Source: an uncultured Eubacteriales bacterium (GTDB taxonomy: Bacteria > Bacillota_A > Clostridia > Christensenellales > Aristaeellaceae). Taken from it: 16,102 nucleotides of DNA. A program made the position numbers and the translations under genes. The stretch is from positions 1 to 16,102 of the forward strand of contig OMRS01000096.1 of the NCBI GenBank assembly GCA_900313545.1, given 5' to 3'. Shown here one piece after another: positions 6,600 through 12,989 of the stretch. The notes under the pieces were generated by a model. The model searched no databases, was not told the DNA's origin, and saw only the letters and a program-made list of their open reading frames with translations. The stretch's first letter is position 1; the number at the start of each line of letters is the position of its first letter.

Positions 6600-7532
6600 T
6601 CAGGACATCTTTCTGGCCAGGGCCACTGAGATGCGGGCTGCGGCACGGGCATTGTGATACGCCAGCTGGATATTGGTTGCCAGGCTCTCGCCCCCGGTTT
6701 CCTCCACAATATGGGCAAGCATGAAAGGCGTTATGTTCTTTCCATGTACCCCCTTCCGCTCGGCATCCGCAAGAACCTTTTCAATCACCGCCGTCATGCG
6801 GTCAAAGTCCATGGCATATTCTTCCGGCACCGGATTGCCGATGAGCAGTCCTCCCTGAAGGCCCATGCCCCATTTGGCCGCCGCAATTTCAGCCACATCT
6901 TCCGGAGTCCGGGCATTGATATCCACGCCAAATCCGGACCTGCGGCAGTAAAACGCCGGGAATTCATCGGTATTGAGACCAAGAACCGGCACACCCATGG
7001 TTTCCAGATACTCCAGGGTTCTTCCGATATCCAGAATCATTTTGGCTCCTGCACAGACCACCGCCACCGGCGTATGCGCCAGTTCCTGAAGATCCGCGCT
7101 GATATCCATGGTGTTCTCGCCATTGCGGTGTACACCCCCGATCCCGCCCGTGGCAAACACCCGGATACCGGCCATGTCCGCCAGAATCATGGTGGTGGCC
7201 ACAGTGGTGGCTCCGGTCTTCTTCATGGCCACGACAACGGGCAGATCCCTGCGGCTGACCTTCAGGACTCCCCGGGCCTCGCACATGCGCTGCAGGCCGG
7301 CTTCGTCCAGTCCCACTTTCAGCCGTCCGTCGATGATCGCCATGGTGGCCGGTACAGCGCCTTCCTCGCGAATGATCTTCTCCACGCCGCCGGCAAACTC
7401 CAGATTCTGGGGAAAGGGCATGCCATGGCTCAAAATCGTGCTTTCCAGGGCCACGACCGGGCGTCCTTCCCGCACCGCTTCCTGAACTTCCGGCGCGATA
7501 TCCAGGAGGTTCTTCAGTTCATACTTGCTCAT
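6600..7532 (-). CDS. psuG: Pseudouridine-5'-phosphate glycosidase
   Basis: A 310-residue enzyme of typical PsuG length that splits pseudouridine 5'-phosphate into uracil and ribose 5-phosphate by breaking its C-C glycosidic bond. Family blocks are all present: VALESTILSHGMPFPQN (27-43), GAVPATMAIIDGRLKVGL (58-75), SRRDLPVVVAMKKTGATTVA (93-112), ATGGIGGVHR (127-136) and VCAGAKMILDIGRTLEYLE (159-177). By recalled comparison with E. coli PsuG, Glu30, Lys91 and Lys164 match its active-site Glu31, Lys93 and Lys166. The ATG overlaps the psuK stop as ATGA, with a strong GGAAGGAG 8 bases upstream, so the two are translationally coupled. It is the last gene of the run, ending before a hairpin terminator. 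Confidence 0.97.
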   Translation of the reverse strand: MSKYELKNLLDIAPEVQEAVREGRPVVALESTILSHGMPFPQNLEFAGGVEKIIREEGAVPATMAIIDGRLKVGLDEAGLQRMCEARGVLKVSRRDLPVVVAMKKTGATTVATTMILADMAGIRVFATGGIGGVHRNGENTMDISADLQELAHTPVAVVCAGAKMILDIGRTLEYLETMGVPVLGLNTDEFPAFYCRRSGFGVDINARTPEDVAEIAAAKWGMGLQGGLLIGNPVPEEYAMDFDRMTAVIEKVLADAERKGVHGKNITPFMLAHIVEETGGESLATNIQLAYHNARAAARISVALARKMS

Positions 7533-8449
7533 AGGATGTACTCCTTCCTGATTTTTTCAATCATTTCAAGTCCGATGTCTGGATGAATGGTCTCCTCGCT
7601 CATCAGCGCTGCAATCCCGCAGGCCATGGAAAAGGATACGCTCTCCTCCGGACTCATTCCGTGCCTGGCCGCGTAGATGATCCCCGCCATGGAGGCATCC
7701 CCGGCCCCGGTCACATTCACCGGCTTCACCTGCCGGGAGGTCATGCGGACCGTTCCATGAAGTCCCCGCAGCAGCATCCCCTCTTCTCCCAGGGAAACGT
7801 ACACCTGCCGGACCCCTTTGCCCCGCAGGATATCGCAGGCCAGCTCAATGTTTTCCCGGGTATCACAGGGACACCCTGTCAGCTCCTCCAGTTCCATCCG
7901 GTTCGGTTTGACCGTATCAAAATATCCGATGTAGGGTTTGAGCTCCCTGGCCCATGTGGTGGATACCGGATCCAGATACAGGGGCCGGCGGCATACCTGC
8001 ACCAGCCGCTCCACCGCCCGTCTGGACAGGTTTCCGTCGCACACCACAAGGTCCGCGCCGCAGAGCACATCCATGCTGCGGTTCACCAGTTCCTCATTCA
8101 GGTGTTTGATGATGCGCATGTCGCTCATGGCCAGCACCATGTTTCCGCTGGAATCCGAAACGGAGATATAGGAGCTGGACGTTTCCCCCTCCAGCATCAG
8201 GACATGACGGGTATCAATGCCTGCCTCCCGGCTTCCCTCCAGAATGTTCCGTCCGTTGATGTCGTTGCCGACCACGGAGACCAGTTTCACGCTTTCTCCC
8301 AGTCTTGCCAGATTCTCACAGATCTTCCGGCAAACGCCGCCCAGGGAAGCCTTCAGCTCTCCCGGATTTGAATCATTCATGATCAGCGGTTTGTCACACC
8401 GTCCGTTGATGTCGACGTTGGCACCACCGATACCGGCAATGTATCCCAT
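7529..8449 (-). CDS. psuK: PfkB-family kinase, pseudouridine kinase
   Basis: A 306-residue ribokinase-family enzyme. The N-terminal GIGGANVDING, the GG signature at residues 37-38 (LGGVCRKICENLARLG), KPNRMELEELTG around 181-192 and the anion-hole/catalytic motif TGAGDASMAG with Asp251 as the likely base are all visible. PfkB kinases act on many nucleosides and sugars, but direct coupling to psuG identifies this one as the kinase that makes pseudouridine 5'-phosphate from pseudouridine. The ATG at 8449 is chosen over upstream in-frame starts because AGAGGA lies about 8 bases before it and PfkB homology starts there. It follows the DUF1846 gene by 31 bases. No dedicated pseudouridine transporter lies in the window. 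Confidence 0.93.
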   Translation of the reverse strand: MGYIAGIGGANVDINGRCDKPLIMNDSNPGELKASLGGVCRKICENLARLGESVKLVSVVGNDINGRNILEGSREAGIDTRHVLMLEGETSSSYISVSDSSGNMVLAMSDMRIIKHLNEELVNRSMDVLCGADLVVCDGNLSRRAVERLVQVCRRPLYLDPVSTTWARELKPYIGYFDTVKPNRMELEELTGCPCDTRENIELACDILRGKGVRQVYVSLGEEGMLLRGLHGTVRMTSRQVKPVNVTGAGDASMAGIIYAARHGMSPEESVSFSMACGIAALMSEETIHPDIGLEMIEKIRKEYIL

Positions 8450-8480
8450 CTTTTCATCCTCTTTTCCCGGGGACCGTTTC

Positions 8481-9962
8481 CTATTTGTGATACAGATTGT
8501 TCTTTTCGTAAACCGGGTCACAGGTCAGGTTCATATGCAGGCGCAGGAACACACCGTCATCCACGGATGCCAGCATCACCGTGGTATGGACATCACAGCC
8601 GTCCAGCTCGTTGAGCTTCTTCATGGCACGCATGGCATAGGCATCTCCCGCTGCGCTGATGGCCAGGGCAATCAGCATCTCATCCGTATGCAGCCGGGGA
8701 TTGCGGCTGTGCATATACCCGATTTTGAGTTCCTGCATGGTCACGATGACCTCCGGCGAAATCAGCTTGATTTCATCCGGGATATCCGCCAGCGCCTTCA
8801 GGGCGTTGAGAAGGACCGCGGAACATGGGCCAAAAAGATCCGTCGTCCGGCCGGTCACAATGCGGCCGTCCTTCAACTGGATGGCGGCAGCAGGTCCTCC
8901 GGTCCGCTCCTGGGTTCTTCTCGCCGCCGGAACCACCGGACGGTCCTCCGGTTCCACACCCAGCTGCTGCATCAGCATGACGATCTTGCTGATCTCGCTG
9001 TCTCCCGCCATGCCTTTCTTTTTCAGTTCACGGGCTTTGAGATAGCGCCGGATCACTTCCTGGCAGGACGCTTTCCTGCAGACCTCATCATCCGTAATGG
9101 CAAATCCCACCATATTGACGCCCATGTCCGTGGGACTCTTGTAGGGACAGTTCCCATAGATCCGCTCAAAGGTCGCCCTCAGTACCGGGAAGATATCGAT
9201 GTCGCGGTTGTAATTGACCGCCAGTTCTCCATAAGCCTCCATGTGGAACGGATCCAGCATGTTCACATCGCTCAGATCTGCCGTCGCCGCCTCATAGGCC
9301 AGGTTCACCGGATGCTTGAGAGGCAGGTTCCAGACCGGGAATGTCTCAAACTTTGCATAGCCCGCCTGCACGCCCCGCTTGTTTTCATGGTACAGCTGGG
9401 ACAGACAGGTGGCCATCTTTCCGCTCCCGGGGCCGGGAGCCGTCACCACCACCAGCTTCGCGCTGGTCCGGATGTACTCATTTCGGCCGTACCCTTCTTC
9501 GCTGACGATGGTCCTCACATCCGCCGGATAGTTGGCAATGGGATAATGCCGGTATACCCGAAGGCCCATTCCCTTCATTCTCCGCTCGAAGGCTGCTGCA
9601 CTGGGCTGGTCGGAGAACTGCGTAATGCAGATGCTCTCCACCGTCAGCCCGTACTCTCTGAAGACGTCCACCAGGCGAAGCACGTCAGCCTCGTAGGTGA
9701 TCCCCAGGTCCCCCCTGCGTTTGTTCTTTTCAATATCTCCCGCATTGATGCAGATGACGATCTCCGCTTCTTCCCTCAGCTCCATGAGCAGGCGGATCTT
9801 GTTGTCCGGCAGGAAACCAGGCAGCACGCGGGAAGCGTGATAGTCGTCAAAAAGCTTGCCGCCAAATTCCATGTACAGTTTGCCGCCGAAGGTATCGATT
9901 CTTTCCCTGATGCGCCGGGACTGAAGTTCTATGTATTTGTTGCTGTCAAATCCTGTCTCCAC
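8481..9962 (-). CDS. DUF1846 (UPF0371) family protein
   Basis: A 493-residue protein of typical UPF0371 length, with its strongly conserved opening TGFDSNKYIELQ (3-14), FGGKLYMEFGGKLFDDYHAS (25-44), RGDLGITYEADVLRL (83-97) and the glycine-rich APGPGSGKMATCLSQLYH (175-192). The last resembles a nucleotide-binding loop, but no Walker B or other ATPase motif is obvious, so ATP use is not claimed. No signal peptide or membrane segment is seen; it is presumably cytoplasmic. The start is GTG at 9962: AAAGGA lies about 9 bases upstream and family homology begins at the second residue, which rules out the upstream ATG at 10037. Molecular function is unknown; here it precedes psuK and psuG closely enough to share their transcript. 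Confidence 0.93.
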   Translation of the reverse strand: METGFDSNKYIELQSRRIRERIDTFGGKLYMEFGGKLFDDYHASRVLPGFLPDNKIRLLMELREEAEIVICINAGDIEKNKRRGDLGITYEADVLRLVDVFREYGLTVESICITQFSDQPSAAAFERRMKGMGLRVYRHYPIANYPADVRTIVSEEGYGRNEYIRTSAKLVVVTAPGPGSGKMATCLSQLYHENKRGVQAGYAKFETFPVWNLPLKHPVNLAYEAATADLSDVNMLDPFHMEAYGELAVNYNRDIDIFPVLRATFERIYGNCPYKSPTDMGVNMVGFAITDDEVCRKASCQEVIRRYLKARELKKKGMAGDSEISKIVMLMQQLGVEPEDRPVVPAARRTQERTGGPAAAIQLKDGRIVTGRTTDLFGPCSAVLLNALKALADIPDEIKLISPEVIVTMQELKIGYMHSRNPRLHTDEMLIALAISAAGDAYAMRAMKKLNELDGCDVHTTVMLASVDDGVFLRLHMNLTCDPVYEKNNLYHK

Positions 9963-10087
9963 TTCTTGTCTTCCTTTCCAGCCGCAAAATGCGCTTCTCC
10001 GGATATCCGGACCGCATTCGACCGCATCCCGATCCACTGTCAGCCTTATTTCATCACAATAAGCGCCATCATTTCCTGTGACAGGGC
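9963..10087. other. 125-bp gap before the DUF1846 gene, with a 14-bp palindrome
   Basis: The gap contains a perfect palindrome TCCGGATATCCGGA (9998-10011), 36 bases before the DUF1846 GTG. A weak hairpin, CTTATT-N7-AATAAG (10045-10063), lacks a T-run and is not a convincing terminator for the LRR gene. A poor promoter match, CTGTCA-17-TATTGT read leftward, is the best seen. The gap therefore neither clearly ends the valS transcript nor clearly starts a new one. Confidence 0.45.
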
Positions 10088-11179
10088 TTACACCCGGATA
10101 CCGCCCAGCACCCGAAGGTCCGGGGCACAGCCGTCAAACGCGCCGGATGCCACCCGGGTTCCCGCTCCCAGCCGCACATACATGAGCCTGCAGCAGCCGA
10201 AGAATGCCTGACGCTCCACCAGCTCCGTTCCTCCGGGGAGCAGGGCCTGCCTCAGCTGCACACAGCCGGCAAAGGCCCGCTCGCCCACCTGTTCACAGCC
10301 ATCAAAAATGACCAGAGACAGCCCGTTGCAGCCGGAAAACGCCCCTGCACCGATCCTGCGGATGTTCCTGCCCAGGGTTACCTGGATAAGTCCGGTTTCC
10401 CCCCGGCATGCGTTTTCCCGGATCTGCGTCACCGGCACGCCGCTGATCTCCGCCGGAATGTCCACCCGGATCACACTGCGGTCCCTCAGGCCCGTAAAGA
10501 CAAGCCCGTCCTCCCCCTCCTCGTAGCACAGCGTACTCTCCAGTTCCCACGCATGGCTGTTGAAGGTCAGGGCATTTGCCCGGGCATATGCCGCTGCCAC
10601 GGAATTCTCACTGCAGCAGATCACCAGAGATCTGCCGCACAGGAAAAAGACACCGCCGCCAAAGGACTGTACACTGTCCGGAATATCCACACGCTGCAGT
10701 CCCTGGTTTCTTGAAAAGCAGGAAGGACCCAGAGCCTCCACGCCGGGGAGCAGCGTCACCCTTTGCAGACCGCACCGCGCAAAGGCCAGGGTTCCGATCT
10801 TCCGCACGCTGCCGGGAACCGTGATCTCCGTCAGGGAACGGCAGCCCGCAAAGGCCATCTCCCCGATCTCCCCGACGGTTTCCGGCAGAAGAACCCTCCT
10901 CAGTTTCCGGCAGTTTTCAAACGCTCTGGGGGAAATGCCGACCACGTCCCTGCCTTCCGCCTCCCGCGCCAGGTTCAGATCCGTTATCTCCGGATTCAGG
11001 CAGGTCACCGCAATGGTGCCTCCGCCAATCAGATCGGAAAACATCACGTTCCCTCGAATCACGCTTGCCTGCGGGACATCCCCTGCCGGTGACCGCTGCT
11101 CCACATCGGCCGGCCTGCCTCCCGACAGCGGTTTTTCCAGGTTCAGACTGAATCCGTCCTGTCCGAGTATCTCCTTCAC
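10088..11179 (-). CDS. BspA-type leucine-rich-repeat protein, apparently cytoplasmic
   Basis: A 363-residue protein made largely of BspA/LRR_5 repeats with the pattern I...AF.GC..L..V.LP..V. Repeats run from about residue 80 to 200 (AFENC, AFAGC, AFARC, CFSRN) and again from about 230 to 357 (ENACRG, AFSGC, AFAGC, AFFGC, AFDGC), split by a short non-repeat stretch near 200-220. There is no signal peptide, membrane anchor or sorting motif, unlike the surface proteins usual in this family. The first ~60 residues are unassigned. The GTG start overlaps the rsmI stop as GTGA and has a strong AAAGGAGG 4 bases upstream, so it is translationally coupled to rsmI. LRR_5 repeats bind proteins; the partner is unknown. 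Confidence 0.88.
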   Translation of the reverse strand: MKEILGQDGFSLNLEKPLSGGRPADVEQRSPAGDVPQASVIRGNVMFSDLIGGGTIAVTCLNPEITDLNLAREAEGRDVVGISPRAFENCRKLRRVLLPETVGEIGEMAFAGCRSLTEITVPGSVRKIGTLAFARCGLQRVTLLPGVEALGPSCFSRNQGLQRVDIPDSVQSFGGGVFFLCGRSLVICCSENSVAAAYARANALTFNSHAWELESTLCYEEGEDGLVFTGLRDRSVIRVDIPAEISGVPVTQIRENACRGETGLIQVTLGRNIRRIGAGAFSGCNGLSLVIFDGCEQVGERAFAGCVQLRQALLPGGTELVERQAFFGCCRLMYVRLGAGTRVASGAFDGCAPDLRVLGGIRV

Positions 11180-12024
11180 GGCTCCTCCTTTCCCAGAAAG
11201 CGGTCCACCTCGAGAACCGCCCTGTAGCGGTCGTTGCGGCTGAGCGGCAGTGCGGCAGATGCCGTGCGGGCATCCTCGCCGGTCTCCAGCATGCGGGCAA
11301 GCAGCGCCGCAGCCGGTGAGAGTCTGGGCATCTCCGCTTCCTCCGCAAGGGTGACCCCGTGCAGATCCACGACGATGACATACTCCCCTTTTTCCGTTTT
11401 TTCATTGTCCTGCAGGGCGGCAAGCACTTCCTCCGCCGTCCCGCGGATGGTTTTTTCGAATTTCTTGGTCAGATCGCAGCTGACGCTTGCCCGGGCCCCC
11501 GGCAGGGTTTCGCACACCGCCTGCATCAGGTGGATCACCCGGTGAGGGCTCTCGTAAAGCACAGCCACCCCGATGCCTGTGGCGGCGATCTCCCGGAGCT
11601 TCTTCTTCAGATCCCCGTCCTTGCGGGGCAGGAAACCATAAAAGGCGAATTCCCGGGTATCAAAGCCCGACACGGACAGGGCCGCAGCCATGGCGCACGG
11701 TCCCGGTACCGCCAGGACCTCCACCCCCGCCTCATGGGCCGCATCCACCAGAAAGCTGCCCGGATCGGAGATGGCCGGCGTTCCGGCATCGGAGACCACC
11801 GCCCAGTCCTCATCCTGCTCCAGCATCCGGGAGATGATCTCCCCGCACCGGTGCTCCTCATTGTGCCGGTGGCTGGAAACGCAGGACGTTCTGACCCCCA
11901 GGTTCCGGGTGGTCCGGGTATCCTCCGCCGCAATGGCGGACACCTCCTCCAGCACCCTGCGGGCACGGGGGGACAGGTCCTCCAGATTGCCGATGGGCGT
12001 TGCTACGACATACAGTTTCGGCAT
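11176..12024 (-). CDS. rsmI: 16S rRNA (cytidine(1402)-2'-O)-methyltransferase RsmI
   Basis: A 282-residue SAM-dependent methyltransferase of the tetrapyrrole-methylase fold, normal RsmI length. Diagnostic motifs: YVVATPIGNLEDLSPRA (5-21), AAEDTRTTRNL (32-42), VSDAGTPAISDPG (77-89), VPGPCA (106-111), FYGFLPRK (128-135) and YESPHR (157-162). It methylates the ribose of C1402 in the decoding centre. It starts at ATG, 2 bases after the rsmH stop, with GAGG inside the end of rsmH, and overlaps the LRR gene by 4 bases at its other end. Confidence 0.97.
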   Translation of the reverse strand: MPKLYVVATPIGNLEDLSPRARRVLEEVSAIAAEDTRTTRNLGVRTSCVSSHRHNEEHRCGEIISRMLEQDEDWAVVSDAGTPAISDPGSFLVDAAHEAGVEVLAVPGPCAMAAALSVSGFDTREFAFYGFLPRKDGDLKKKLREIAATGIGVAVLYESPHRVIHLMQAVCETLPGARASVSCDLTKKFEKTIRGTAEEVLAALQDNEKTEKGEYVIVVDLHGVTLAEEAEMPRLSPAAALLARMLETGEDARTASAALPLSRNDRYRAVLEVDRFLGKEEP

Positions 12025-12026
12025 GC

Positions 12027-12986
12027 TTACCTCATCACGCTTGTCACATCAAAGGTCAGGGGATTCTCCGTTCGCTCGCAGCCCCGCAGCATGGCAGAGC
12101 GGGAGCGGGGATTGGCACCGATCTCCTCCATGGAGGGTTTCCGGTTTTTGAGGACGCTGACCACGCTTTGCCGGTGGCACACGCACACCGGCGCACGGGG
12201 CGGACAGATGCATGGATGCTCCAGGGCACGCAGGGTCTGCTTGACGATCCGGTCCTCCAGGGAATGAAAGGTGATTACCGCCAGCCGTCCGCCCGGCGAC
12301 AGCCGGGAGACGATCTCTCCCAGCACGCCCGCCAGGGGCGTCAGTTCGTCATTGACGGCAATCCGAAGCGCCTGGAATGTCCTGCGGGCACTGTGGCCGC
12401 TGTCCTTGTCCCGCACCGCGCGGGGAATGGCCGCATCCACGCAGGCCACCAGGTCCCCCGTGGTCACAAGCGGCCGTCGCTGCACCATCACCTGGGCAAT
12501 GCGCCGCGCCCACCGCTCTTCTCCGTAATCGAGCAGGATCCGTTCGATCTCCTCCGGCGTCCAGGTGTTGCATATCTGCGCAGCGCTCAGGGGGCTGTCC
12601 GGATCCATGCGCATGTCCAGCGGTGCATCCTGATGATAGGAAAAGCCCCGCTCCCCCGCATCCAGCTGATGGGAGCTGACCCCGAGGTCCAGCAGCATGC
12701 CGTCAATCAGGGGAATCTGCAGTTCATCCAGGATCTTCCCCACATCGTGAAAATTGCCCCGGACCGCCTTAAAGCGGGGGTCCTGCAGGCGCGCAGTGGC
12801 CGCCTCAATGGCCTCCGGGTCCCTGTCGATCCCGATCAGACGCCCCCGGGGACCCAGACGCTCCAGGATGAGGCGGGAATGTCCCCCTCCTCCCAGCGTC
12901 CCGTCCACGTAGATGCCGGAGGGGGAGATGCCCAGCATCTCCATGGTTTCCTCCGGCATCACCGATACATGATGGAATTGTGTCAT
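12027..12986 (-). CDS. rsmH: 16S rRNA (cytosine(1402)-N4)-methyltransferase RsmH
   Basis: A 319-residue enzyme of typical RsmH (MraW) length. It shows HHVSVMPEE (5-13), the SAM-binding DGTLGGGGHS (28-37), GIDRDPEA (52-59), LDLGVSSHQLD (99-109), RGFSYHQDAPLDMRMD (113-128), and a late VITFHSLEDRIVK block. It methylates N4 of C1402, the same nucleotide whose ribose RsmI methylates. rsmH usually lies in the division cluster next to mraZ and ftsL; here it sits between valS (3-base gap) and rsmI (2-base gap). Its own ribosome binding site is weak (AAGAG within the end of valS), so translation probably depends on ribosomes finishing valS. Confidence 0.97.
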   Translation of the reverse strand: MTQFHHVSVMPEETMEMLGISPSGIYVDGTLGGGGHSRLILERLGPRGRLIGIDRDPEAIEAATARLQDPRFKAVRGNFHDVGKILDELQIPLIDGMLLDLGVSSHQLDAGERGFSYHQDAPLDMRMDPDSPLSAAQICNTWTPEEIERILLDYGEERWARRIAQVMVQRRPLVTTGDLVACVDAAIPRAVRDKDSGHSARRTFQALRIAVNDELTPLAGVLGEIVSRLSPGGRLAVITFHSLEDRIVKQTLRALEHPCICPPRAPVCVCHRQSVVSVLKNRKPSMEEIGANPRSRSAMLRGCERTENPLTFDVTSVMR

Positions 12987-12989
12987 CTC

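Noticed and set aside
6654..7586. 310-codon + strand frame opposite psuG
   Set aside because: His-rich shadow of a strongly conserved enzyme gene, without a ribosome binding site or motif.
9417..9440. APGPGSGK in the DUF1846 protein as proof of an ATPase
   Set aside because: It resembles a P-loop but lacks a convincing GxxxxGK[ST] ending and no Walker B partner is visible.
8217..10211. Open reading frame of 664 codons on the + strand opposite psuK, DUF1846 and the gap
   Set aside because: It crosses an intergenic gap and two confidently identified genes on the other strand and has no recognisable domain.
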